From positions 124,001-188,000 of the forward strand of contig NZ_JBEDNQ010000010.1 in assembly GCF_040105385.1 (NCBI RefSeq): DNA of 64,000 nucleotides, in the 5' to 3' direction. Each line of letters starts with the position of its first letter. The first letter of the stretch is position 1. Of this stretch, positions 19,029 through 26,713 are shown piece by piece. A program made the translations under genes and the position numbers. Source of the DNA: Pseudonocardia nematodicida. Its GTDB lineage: Bacteria > Actinomycetota > Actinomycetes > Mycobacteriales > Pseudonocardiaceae. Under the pieces are notes generated by a model that did no database searches, was not told the DNA's origin, and saw nothing but the letters and a program-made list of their open reading frames with translations.

Positions 19029-20732
19029 GTGACCATCCCGAGGGACGAGGGCCCGGACGTCGTCGTGGTCGGCGCCGGAGCGGGCGGCCTGTCCGCTGCC
19101 GTCACCGCCGCGCACCGCGGGCTGCGGGTGACGGTGCTGGAACGTGCCGACGTGTGCGGCGGTGCGACCGCCTGGTCCGGCGGCTGGATGTGGGCACCGG
19201 GCAACCCGCTGGCCCGTACCGACGGCGTCGACGAGGACCCGGCCGGGTTCCGCGCCTACCTCGCGGCGGTCTGCGGCGGCGACCTCGACGACGGCCGGGT
19301 CGACGCCTTCCTGGACGCGGCGCCGCGCATGGTCCGGTTCTTCCACCAGAACACCGCCCTGACCTTCACCCCCGGCGCCCGGATCAACGACGTCTACGGC
19401 GACCTGCCCGGCGCCGGGACCGGACACCGGTCGGTCGCGCCGGACCCCGCCGACCTGCGCGCGCTCGGCCCGGACGTGGCCGCGCTGCTGCGCCGCCAGC
19501 TCTACGAGACCTCGTTCCTCGGGATGGGGATCATGGCCGGGCCGGACCTGGCCGGGTTCCTCTCCGCCTCGCGCGGCGACGTCCGCGGGCTGGCCCACGC
19601 GACCCGCCGGGTCACCCGGCACGTCGCCGACCTGGTCCGCTACCGCCGCGGACAGCAGCTGGTGAACGGCACCGCGCTGGTCGGCCGGCTGCTGCGCTCG
19701 GCACTGGACCTCGGCGTCGTCATCCGGACCGGCACCCCGGTCACCGGCCTGCTGCGCGACGGCGGCCGGATCACCGGCGTCGAGACCCCGTCCGGCAGCG
19801 TCACCGCCGGCCGCGGCGTCGTGCTGGCCGCCGGCGGGTTCCCGCACGACCGCGACCGCCGCGCCGCGCACTTCCCGACCGGCGCGGAGCACCACACACT
19901 CGCCCCGCCGTCCGCGGACGGCGCCGGGATCACCCTCGGGGAGTCCGCGGGCGGGCGGCTGCGCACCGACCTCGCCTCGCCCGCCGCCTGGTGCCCGGTG
20001 TCGCTGGTCCCCTACCGCGGCGGCCGCACCGGCGTCTTCCCGCACATCATGGACCGCGCCAAGCCGGGCTCGATCGGCGTGCTGAGCTCCGGGCGGCGGT
20101 TCGTCAACGAGGCGAACGGCTACCACGACTACGTCTCGGCGATGATCGCCGCGACCCCGGACGGCGAGCCGGTGCAGGCCTGGCAGATCGCCGACGCCCG
20201 GTTCGTCCGGCGCTACCCGCTCGGCATGGCCAAGCCCCGGCCGGTCCCGCTGGCGCCCTACCTGCGCAGCGGCTACCTGACGCGCGGGGCGACACTCGCC
20301 GAGCTGGCCCGGAACTGCGGCATCGACCCGGGCGGGCTCGAGTCGGCGGTCGCGACGTTCAACGAGGGTGCCCGCCGCGGCGAGGACCCCGAGTTCGGTC
20401 GCGGGACCACCCCGTTCAACCGCTCCGGCGGCGACCCGGCGGCCGGGTACCCGAACCCGTCACTGGCCCCGCTGGAGCGCGGCCCCTTCTACGCGGTCCG
20501 GGTCCTCCCCGGCAGCTTCGGCACGTTCGCCGGGCTGGCCACCGACGCCCGCGCCCGGGTGCTCGACGACGCCGGCGAGCCGGTTCCCGGGCTCTACGCG
20601 GCGGGCTGCGACCAGGCGAGCGTCTTCGGCGGGCACTACCCGGCGGGCGGGATCAACCTCGGCCCCGCCATGACCTTCGGCTGGATCGCGGCCCGCGACC
20701 TGGCCGGTATCGACACGGAGGTGGCAGCGTGA
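19029..20732 (+). CDS. FAD-dependent oxidoreductase, KstD-like dehydrogenase (copy 2)
   Basis: A 567-residue flavoprotein related to copies 1 and 3. The FAD fold is VVVVGAGAGGLSAAVTAAHR, followed by GGATAWSGGWMWAPGN and the second FAD contact GVVLAAGGFPHDRDRR. At the C-terminus, GGHYPAGGINLGPAMTFGW keeps the KstD-type Tyr and +4 Gly, and is closest of the three to true KstD enzymes. GTG 19029 has AGGGAGGA eight bases upstream. It overlaps the VOC gene by 4 bp. Expected chemistry is alpha,beta-dehydrogenation of a cyclic ketone; the substrate is not shown. Confidence 0.9.
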   Translation: MTIPRDEGPDVVVVGAGAGGLSAAVTAAHRGLRVTVLERADVCGGATAWSGGWMWAPGNPLARTDGVDEDPAGFRAYLAAVCGGDLDDGRVDAFLDAAPRMVRFFHQNTALTFTPGARINDVYGDLPGAGTGHRSVAPDPADLRALGPDVAALLRRQLYETSFLGMGIMAGPDLAGFLSASRGDVRGLAHATRRVTRHVADLVRYRRGQQLVNGTALVGRLLRSALDLGVVIRTGTPVTGLLRDGGRITGVETPSGSVTAGRGVVLAAGGFPHDRDRRAAHFPTGAEHHTLAPPSADGAGITLGESAGGRLRTDLASPAAWCPVSLVPYRGGRTGVFPHIMDRAKPGSIGVLSSGRRFVNEANGYHDYVSAMIAATPDGEPVQAWQIADARFVRRYPLGMAKPRPVPLAPYLRSGYLTRGATLAELARNCGIDPGGLESAVATFNEGARRGEDPEFGRGTTPFNRSGGDPAAGYPNPSLAPLERGPFYAVRVLPGSFGTFAGLATDARARVLDDAGEPVPGLYAAGCDQASVFGGHYPAGGINLGPAMTFGWIAARDLAGIDTEVAA

Positions 20733-21187
20733 ACGGACCCGGGAAGCTCGACCAGGTCGGCATCGTCGTCCGCGACCTGGACGCGGCCGCCGAGGGCATG
20801 CGCGCGGTGTTCGGGGCGGAGCCGCACACCCGCGTGGAGAACACCTACCGGCGCACCCGCTACCGCGGCCGCGAGATCGACGCGTCCGTCGGTGTCATGC
20901 TCTACGACGTCGGCGGGTGCGAGCTGGAGTTCCTCGCCCCGCGGACCACCGGCAACATCTGGTCCGACCACCTCGAGTCCACCGGTGAGGGACTGCACCA
21001 CATCCGGTTCGCCGTCGACGACCACGCGGCCGTGCGCGAGGACCTGCTCGCCCGCGGCGTCGAGCCCTACCAGGAGGGCGAGTCGATGCGCGGCGGCGGC
21101 GTGCGCTACGCCTACTACGACACGCTCGCCCAGCTCGGGTTCCTGATCGAGACCCTGAACCCCGGCGGCGACCGGGTGAGCGACTGA
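20729..21187 (+). CDS. VOC-family (glyoxalase-like) protein
   Basis: A 152-residue vicinal-oxygen-chelate protein resembling methylmalonyl-CoA epimerase. It has two beta-alpha-beta-beta-beta halves: LDQVGIVVRDLDAAAEGMRAVFG with an early Gln/His-position ligand, GCELEFLAP with a Glu ligand, GLHHIRFAVDDHAAV with a His ligand and FLIETLNP with a Glu ligand. Such proteins are epimerases, lyases or ring-cleavage dioxygenases. GTG 20729 overlaps the stop of the KstD-like gene, so the two work on the same pathway. Which of the activities applies cannot be read here. Confidence 0.85.
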   Translation: MNGPGKLDQVGIVVRDLDAAAEGMRAVFGAEPHTRVENTYRRTRYRGREIDASVGVMLYDVGGCELEFLAPRTTGNIWSDHLESTGEGLHHIRFAVDDHAAVREDLLARGVEPYQEGESMRGGGVRYAYYDTLAQLGFLIETLNPGGDRVSD

Positions 21188-21215
21188 CCGCACACGACGA
21201 GGTGGAGGGCCCGAC

Positions 21216-22100
21216 ATGGAGATCCGGTGGATCGAGGCCTTCCTCGCCGTCGCCGAGGAGCTGCATTTCGGCCGGGCCGCCCAGCGGCTGCACATGGCGC
21301 AGTCGCCGCTGTCCCAGACGATCAAGAAACTGGAGAAGGACGTCGGTACGCCGCTGTTCGAGCGGACCACCCGGGCGGTGACACTGACCTCGGCCGGGCA
21401 CGCCTTCCTGCCGCACGCGCGGCGGATCGTGGGCGAGGTCGACCTGGCGCGACGTGCCACGTGCGCCGGCACCGACGACGTCTACGGCCGGGTCCGGCTC
21501 GGGTTCTCCGGGGCGCTGAACCACCTGACGCTGCCCCCGCTGACCCGGGCGCTGCGCACCCGGCACCCGCACCTGGCGCTGCAGCTGGTGGACCGGGTGA
21601 CCACCGAGGACGCCGTCGACCTGGTCGAGCACGGCTCCCTGGACATGGCCTTCGTCGGCCTGCCCTCGCCCGGTGAGCTGCCCACCCGGGTGATCACCGT
21701 CGAGGAGCTGGGCGCCGCGGTGCCGACCGGGCACCGGCTGGCGGGGCGGGAGAGCGTGCGCATCACCGAGCTCGCCGAGGAGGACTGGGTGCTCATGCCG
21801 GGCCAGTCCGCGCTCCGGGCGGTGATCATCACGGCCTGCCACAACGCCGGCTTCCGGCCGCGGCTCGCGCAGGAGGTCAAGGACCCCTACGTCGTGCTGT
21901 CGCTGGTCGCGGCCGGCCTCGGGGTGTCGCTCGCCCCCACCTGCGTGCGGCCGATCATGCCCGCGCAGGCGGTCTGGATCCCGCTGAGCGACCCCGTCCC
22001 GGAGCTGCACAGCGCCCTGCTCTGGCACCCGGAACGCAACGTCGCGGCGGTCCGGGCCCTGCTCGACGTCGCCGGGGCGGTGCTGCCCGGCCCGCGATAG
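21216..22100 (+). CDS. LysR-family transcriptional regulator (copy 2)
   Basis: A 294-residue LTTR with HTH AVAEELHFGRAAQRLHMAQSPLSQTIKKLE and co-inducer domain (RLGFSGALNHLTLPPLTRALR, DMAFVGLPSPG). The same landmarks occur in LysR copy 1, so the two arose by duplication. ATG 21216 has GGTGGAGGG upstream. It is in line with the KstD/VOC pair before it (28-bp gap) and the YciI/ADH/KstD operon after it, so it may control either or both. Candidate sites lie at 22107-22157. Confidence 0.93.
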   Translation: MEIRWIEAFLAVAEELHFGRAAQRLHMAQSPLSQTIKKLEKDVGTPLFERTTRAVTLTSAGHAFLPHARRIVGEVDLARRATCAGTDDVYGRVRLGFSGALNHLTLPPLTRALRTRHPHLALQLVDRVTTEDAVDLVEHGSLDMAFVGLPSPGELPTRVITVEELGAAVPTGHRLAGRESVRITELAEEDWVLMPGQSALRAVIITACHNAGFRPRLAQEVKDPYVVLSLVAAGLGVSLAPTCVRPIMPAQAVWIPLSDPVPELHSALLWHPERNVAAVRALLDVAGAVLPGPR

Positions 22101-22106
22101 TGCTGC

Positions 22107-22157
22107 TTGTGCACACAATCCGTGCCGAACCGTGTATTGGACACGCTCGGTACACGG
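22107..22157 (+). promoter_or_regulatory. Candidate LysR operators upstream of the YciI/ADH/KstD operon
   Basis: TTGTG-CA-CACAA (22107-22118) is a perfect inverted repeat. CGTGT-ATTGG-ACACG (22131-22145) is a second one and contains GTATTGGAC, shared with the promoter at 17922. ACACGG at 22152-22157 offers a second pairing for CCGTGT at 22130. The spacing fits a LysR recognition plus activation site. Confidence 0.5.
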
Positions 22158-22223
22158 CCAGCAGCCTGGTCCTGCCCGCCCGCACTCCGCGGGCGCAGTC
22201 GACGACGACGAAGGGGGACCACC

Positions 22224-22505
22224 ATGGCGACGTTCGCCGTGACCTACACCTACGCGGAGGGCTCGGACGCCGCGCGGGACACCCACCGCCCCGCGCACAA
22301 GGACTTCCTGGCCACGCTGCACGAGAAGGGCCTGCTGCGGGTCTCCGGTCCCCTCGACGGCGGCACCGGCGCGCTGCTGGTGTTCGAGGGCGGCTCGGCC
22401 GGGGAGGTCGGCGCGCTGCTCGACGGCGACCCGTTCGCCGTCGAGGGGCTGATCGGCGAGCGCACGATCCGCGAGTGGTCGATCTTCTTCGGCGGTCTGC
22501 GGTGA
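22224..22505 (+). CDS. YciI-like family protein
   Basis: A 93-residue YciI/muconolactone-isomerase-like ferredoxin-fold protein. It has the family layout: an N-terminal strand FAVTYTY, RPAHKDFLATLHEKGLLRVSGPL with the conserved His, and DGDPFAVEGLIGERTIREW. Members are small lactone-processing or dehalogenase-like enzymes. ATG 22224 follows GGGGGA. It overlaps the alcohol dehydrogenase by 4 bp. The muconolactone-isomerase resemblance fits an aromatic catabolic setting but is not proof. Confidence 0.82.
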   Translation: MATFAVTYTYAEGSDAARDTHRPAHKDFLATLHEKGLLRVSGPLDGGTGALLVFEGGSAGEVGALLDGDPFAVEGLIGERTIREWSIFFGGLR

Positions 22506-23674
22506 GGGTCGCCCGCACGCTGCGTCGCGAGCACGTGGTGCTCGACGAGGCCGCGGCGCCGGTACCGGGACCGGGCGAGGCCCTCGTCCGGGTGCACACG
22601 GTCACCCTGTGCGGCACCGACCTGCACATCTGGGAGGACGACTACGCCAGCGAGCTCCCGCTGGTGCAGGGGCACGAGATCGCCGGCGTGGTCGAGACCG
22701 CCCCGGCCGGGTCGGGGTTCGCCGCCGGGGACCGGGTCGTGGTCTCGCCGATGCGCTGGTGCGGTGACTGCCACGCCTGCCGGATCGGGCGGATCAACGC
22801 CTGCTCCTCGTCGTCCTGCCTGGGGGTCTACGAGGACGGCGCGCTCGCCGACCTGATCGCGGTACCCGCCACCGATCTGCACCGGGTGCCGGACGCGCTG
22901 CCGCTCGGGCTCGCCGCGCTCGCCGAACCGGCCAGCATCGCGATGCAGGCGGTACTGCGCGGACGTCCCGAGCCGGGTGAGCGGGCGCTGGTGCTGGGCT
23001 GCGGCCCGATCGGGCTGCTCGCGACACTGCACCTGACCTCGCTCGGGGTCGCGGTGTCCTGTGTGGACGTCGACGCCGGGCGGGCGGAGTTCGCACGCGG
23101 GTTCGGTGCCGTCCATATCGGAGCCGACGGTCCGGAGCCCTCGCTGGTGATCGAGGCGAGCGGCTCCCCCGCCGCGTTCGAGGCCGGGCTCGACGCGGTC
23201 GCCACCGCGGGACGGGTGGTGCTGGTCGGCATCTCCGACCGGCCGGTCACGCTGTCGATGCGGACCCTGCCGGTGAAGGACGTCGACCTGCTCGGCAGCC
23301 GCAACAGCCGGCGCCGGATGGGCGAGGCCCTCGACCTGCTCGCCGCCCATCCGGAGGCCGCGTCCGCACTGGTCACCCACCGGGTGCCGCTGGAACGGCT
23401 CGGCGAGGCGTTCACCCTGCTCCGCGACGCCGGCGGGCTGGTCGGCAAGGTGGCGATCGACCTGGTGCCGCAGGCCGCGCCCTCCGGCGACACGGCCTGC
23501 GCCGGCGCGCCCCGCGGCGACGCGGCCGGCGGAGGCACGGCCGACGGTGGCGCGGCCGGCGGAGGCACGGCCGACGGTGGCGCGGCCGGCGGAGACACGG
23601 CCGACGGCGGCGCGGTCGGCGCTGACGGCGCGCGTGGCGCCGGGAGCGCTCCGCGTCCGGGGGTGCCCGCATGA
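22502..23674 (+). CDS. Zinc-dependent alcohol dehydrogenase (MDR) with repeat tail
   Basis: A 390-residue medium-chain dehydrogenase. The catalytic-zinc region is TLCGTDLHIWE with GHEIAGVVE, and structural-zinc cysteines form the Cx2Cx2Cx7C pattern in CGDCHACRIGRINAC. The nucleotide loop is LVLGCGPIGLLATLH, with Asp ending the next strand (VDVDAGR), which suggests NAD+. The enzyme body ends near residue 325 (KVAIDLVPQ), about the family's usual length. The last ~65 residues are a low-complexity Gly/Ala/Asp tail encoded partly by a 30-bp tandem repeat (23521-23610). GTG 22502 overlaps the YciI stop; ATGA overlap leads into the next gene. Confidence 0.9.
   Translation: MRVARTLRREHVVLDEAAAPVPGPGEALVRVHTVTLCGTDLHIWEDDYASELPLVQGHEIAGVVETAPAGSGFAAGDRVVVSPMRWCGDCHACRIGRINACSSSSCLGVYEDGALADLIAVPATDLHRVPDALPLGLAALAEPASIAMQAVLRGRPEPGERALVLGCGPIGLLATLHLTSLGVAVSCVDVDAGRAEFARGFGAVHIGADGPEPSLVIEASGSPAAFEAGLDAVATAGRVVLVGISDRPVTLSMRTLPVKDVDLLGSRNSRRRMGEALDLLAAHPEAASALVTHRVPLERLGEAFTLLRDAGGLVGKVAIDLVPQAAPSGDTACAGAPRGDAAGGGTADGGAAGGGTADGGAAGGDTADGGAVGADGARGAGSAPRPGVPA
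23521..23610. repeat. 30-bp tandem repeat, three copies, in the ADH tail
   Basis: Copies at 23521-23550 and 23551-23580 are identical; 23581-23610 differs at two bases. Each encodes the decapeptide AAGGGTADGG (third copy with an Asp). A degenerate partial copy follows. The unit is a multiple of three, so copy-number change keeps the frame. Confidence 0.9.
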
Positions 23675-25254
23675 GTGTTCTCGTGACGCGGCCGCGGGAG
23701 CGGTACGACGTCGTCGTCGCCGGGAGCGGTGCGGCCGGGCTGACCACGGCGGTCGCCGCGGCGTCCGCGGGGCTGTCGGTGCTGGTCGTGGAGAAGGCCG
23801 AACGGCTCGGCGGGACCTCGGCCGTCGGCGGCGGGGTGATCTGGGCCCCGGGCAACCACCTGATGGCCGACGCCGGGTTCACCGACAGCGCCGACGACGC
23901 CCGCGCCTACCTCGCCGCGGGCAGCGACGGCCGGATGAGCGGGGCCGAGATCGACGGCTACGTGCGCGCGGCCCCGGAGGCGGTGCGCTTCCTGACCCGC
24001 GCCGGGGTGCGGATGCGGACGCTGGCCCGGCCGGACTACCACCCGGAGTGGGCGGGCGCGGCGCGCGGGCGCGGCCTGGACCAGGACGCGTTCGACCCGC
24101 GTCCCTGGCCTGGCCTGGCCGAACTGCTGCGGCCGCCGACCTACTTCCCGCCGATCACGATGTCCGAACGCGACCTGCTCGCCGGCGCGGCACCGGATCC
24201 CGCACTGCTCGCGCAGCGGCGGGCCGACGGCGTCCGGACGATGGGTGGCGCGCTGGTCGGCCGGCTGGTCGTCGCGGCGCTCGGGGCCGGTGTGGAGATC
24301 GTCGCGGGCAGCCCGGTCACCGGCCTCGACCGCGACGGTCCGGGGTGGACGGTCACGGTCGGGGACGCTCCGGTGGCGGCGCGTTCGGTGGTGCTGGCCT
24401 CCGGCGGGTTCGAGTGGGACCCGGCGCTGCGCGCGGAGCACCTGGCCTACCCGGTCACCCCGATCAGCGCACCGTCGAACACCGGCGACGGGCTGCGGCT
24501 CGGGCTGGCCGCGGGCGCCGCCGTCGACGAGATGACCGCGGTCTGGGGCGTCCCGGTCATCACCCCGCCGGACGCGGTGTACGACGGGATGCCGTCCGGA
24601 AGGATGGGCAACGTCGAGATGACGATGCCCGGCTCGATCACGGTCGACGCCGCCGGACGCCGCTTCGTCAACGAGGCGACGAACTACCACGACCTCAACC
24701 GCGCCTTCGACGGCGTCGCGCACCCGACGTTCCTGGTGTTCGACCGCAGCTACGCCGAGCGCTACCCGGTGGCCGGGGCGGTCGCGGGCGAGGCCCCGTG
24801 GATCACCCGCGCCGACGACCTCGCGTCCCTGGCCCGGGCCGTCGGCGTCGACCCGGACGGGCTGGCCGGCACGGTCGCCGAGTTCAACCGGCACGCCCGC
24901 GACGGCGAGGACCCGGAGTTCGGCCGCGGCGCGAGCCCGCAGGACCGGCACCTCGGCGATCCGGCGGTGACGCCGAACCCGTGCCTGGCGCCGCTGGAGA
25001 CCCCGCTGTTCCACGCGGTGCCGGTACACGCCGGGGTCCTCGGGACCGCGGGCGGTCTCGCGACCGACGCCGACGGCCGGGTGCTCGGCCGCGACGGCGC
25101 GCCGCTGGAGGGGCTGTTCGCCGCCGGGAACTGCGCGGCGACACTGTTCAGGGACCTGTACCCGGGCGGCGGCGCGACGCTGGGGTCCGCGGTCGTCCGC
25201 GCGCACCGCGCCGGGACCCGGATCGCCCGGGACCTGACCCCGGCCCGCACCTGA
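23671..25254 (+). CDS. FAD-dependent oxidoreductase, KstD-like dehydrogenase (copy 3)
   Basis: A 527-residue flavoprotein, shorter than the other two copies. The FAD fold is VVVAGSGAAGLTTAVAAA, then GGTSAVGGGVIWAPGN and the second FAD contact VVLASGGFEWDPALR. The C-terminal LYPGGGATLGSAVVRAHRAG keeps the Tyr and +4 Gly of KstD but lacks the GPAMTFGY segment of the others, so its substrate pocket is likely different. ATG 23671 overlaps the ADH stop. It is the last gene of the YciI-ADH-KstD operon. Confidence 0.88.
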   Translation: MSVLVTRPRERYDVVVAGSGAAGLTTAVAAASAGLSVLVVEKAERLGGTSAVGGGVIWAPGNHLMADAGFTDSADDARAYLAAGSDGRMSGAEIDGYVRAAPEAVRFLTRAGVRMRTLARPDYHPEWAGAARGRGLDQDAFDPRPWPGLAELLRPPTYFPPITMSERDLLAGAAPDPALLAQRRADGVRTMGGALVGRLVVAALGAGVEIVAGSPVTGLDRDGPGWTVTVGDAPVAARSVVLASGGFEWDPALRAEHLAYPVTPISAPSNTGDGLRLGLAAGAAVDEMTAVWGVPVITPPDAVYDGMPSGRMGNVEMTMPGSITVDAAGRRFVNEATNYHDLNRAFDGVAHPTFLVFDRSYAERYPVAGAVAGEAPWITRADDLASLARAVGVDPDGLAGTVAEFNRHARDGEDPEFGRGASPQDRHLGDPAVTPNPCLAPLETPLFHAVPVHAGVLGTAGGLATDADGRVLGRDGAPLEGLFAAGNCAATLFRDLYPGGGATLGSAVVRAHRAGTRIARDLTPART

Positions 25255-25268
25255 CCCACCGCCCCACC

Positions 25269-25327
25269 CCGCACCGCGTCGCCGGCTGCCGCACCCGTCG
25301 CGTGCGGTGCGGCGGCGGGCGACGGGT
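25269..25327. terminator. Nested hairpins between convergent genes
   Basis: CCGCACCGC (25269-25277) pairs with GCGGTGCGG (25304-25312), and ACCCGTCGC (25293-25301) with GCGACGGGT (25319-25327). The two stems interleave, so they are alternatives or a pseudoknot. They lie between the ends of the KstD-like gene and the PucR-type gene. Confidence 0.45.
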
Positions 25328-25403
25328 CGCGCCGACCGGTAGCCGGCGGCGGCTCGGGCCGGTCCCGGCCGGCGGATCGGGGCCGGGCCGGGCCGACGCC
25401 GGG

Positions 25404-26579
25404 TCAGGGCCGGTCGCCGAGCGTGTCCAGCACGACGAGCGCGAGCGCCGCGTCCCGCGGGCGTGCCGGGTCGAGGCCGGTGAGCCGGGTGAACCGGCGC
25501 AACCGGTTCAGCACGGTGTTGCGGTGGCAGTAGAGCGCCGCCGCCACGCCCGACACGCTGCCGGAGTCCAGGAAGGCCAGCACCGTCCGGACGAGCAGCT
25601 CGCGCTCCTCCGGCGGTGCCGGGTCGAGCCGTTCCCGCAGCCGGGCGGGAAGGCCGCCGTGCTCGTCGAGCGCCCGCCGGGCCACCAGCGGCCACATCTC
25701 GAGCGGACCGGCCCGGACATGGCTCTCCGGCGGGAGCACCTGCGCCATCCGGTACGTCGAGGCGGCGACGACGGGCACGGCCCCGAGCCCGGTGACGTCC
25801 GGGGTCACGACGCAGCCGATCCCGGTGGTGAGCCGGTCGAGGAGACGGTCGCCGTCGGCGTCGTCCCGGCGCGCCGGCCAGAACGCGACGACACCGAACT
25901 CGACGTCCCGCAGGAACACCCGGGTGAGGCCGCCGTCGAGCCGGGCCGCGCGGCCGCGCAACGCCGCGGCGTGGTCGGCTAGCGCGACGCCGACGGTGAA
26001 GGTGTCGTCGGCGCCGACCCGCAGTCCGGCGGCGAGCCGGGCGATCTGGTGCGCGGGCAGTGGTCCGGGCGCGAACAGGAGGTCGAGGAGCTGGCGCTGC
26101 TCGTCGCGGTGCTGCTCGGCGAGCAGGGACTGCTCGGCCAGGAACGCGAAGTGCACCTGGCGGGCGTAGGCGTCGACGACCGCCCACAGCCGGTCGGCCT
26201 TGCGGGCGAGCACCGGGGTGTCCGCCTCGCCGGCCCGCTCCAGCAGCGCCGACCAGATCACCGGGAAGTCGAGCCGGACGGCGCGCACCAGCTGGTCGAG
26301 GTCGACGCCCTGCTGCGCCCGGCGGCGGCCGAGCCGGTCCGGGAGCTCCCCCAGATCGACCCGGCCGTCCGGGCGGGCGAGCTGGTCGAGCAGCAGGGTC
26401 AGTGACTCGCCGGCGGTCGCGCGGAGGTCGTCCTCGGACACCGGCTGGTCGTCGTAGTGGCCGCCGCCGGCGAGCCGGGCGAGGAACCGTTCGGTGAGCT
26501 CGGCGAGGTCGGCGCGGACCGCGCCGACCATGCGGGTCCACCGCCGGTCCTGGTCCTCGTCCTGGCCCGCCGCCGTCAT
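25404..26579 (-). CDS. PucR/CdaR-type helix-turn-helix regulator
   Basis: A 391-residue regulator. The N-terminal ~170 residues are helical (RsbR-like, LTERFLARLAGGG, LDQLVRAVRLDFPVIW). A middle GGDEF-like/CdaR region follows, and a PucR-type HTH_30 closes the protein (VRTVLAFLDSGSVSGVAAAL, HRNTVLNRLRRFTRLTG). This class commonly controls purine, amino-acid or sugar-acid catabolism. ATG 26579 is chosen at the start of the recognisable protein; the ribosome site is poor and the following Met (MVGAVRADL) is an alternative. The amidohydrolase upstream in the same direction may be its target. Confidence 0.85.
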   Translation of the reverse strand: MTAAGQDEDQDRRWTRMVGAVRADLAELTERFLARLAGGGHYDDQPVSEDDLRATAGESLTLLLDQLARPDGRVDLGELPDRLGRRRAQQGVDLDQLVRAVRLDFPVIWSALLERAGEADTPVLARKADRLWAVVDAYARQVHFAFLAEQSLLAEQHRDEQRQLLDLLFAPGPLPAHQIARLAAGLRVGADDTFTVGVALADHAAALRGRAARLDGGLTRVFLRDVEFGVVAFWPARRDDADGDRLLDRLTTGIGCVVTPDVTGLGAVPVVAASTYRMAQVLPPESHVRAGPLEMWPLVARRALDEHGGLPARLRERLDPAPPEERELLVRTVLAFLDSGSVSGVAAALYCHRNTVLNRLRRFTRLTGLDPARPRDAALALVVLDTLGDRP

Positions 26580-26620
26580 GGGTGCAGCCTGCCAGGACGC
26601 CGGCCCGGGCCCCGGAGGGC

Positions 26621-26689
26621 GCCGCACGGGGTGTGACCGCGCCGCACCAGCCACGACCTGTGCGACGGTGCCGCAACCGGTGCGGCGCC
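26621..26689. repeat. 69-bp dispersed palindromic repeat, copy A
   Basis: Aligns without gaps to 63038-63106 with 10 mismatches by hand count, and shares an identical 24-base core. It contains repeated CCGCAC and GTGCGG motifs able to form nested hairpins. It lies between the amidohydrolase stop and the PucR-type start. Confidence 0.75.
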
Positions 26690-26713
26690 GCGAACCCACC
26701 GCCGGGGGCCGTG

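Noticed and set aside
22828..26676. A 1282-codon minus-strand open frame
   Set aside because: It covers three well-supported genes antisense or out of frame and has no recognisable motif.
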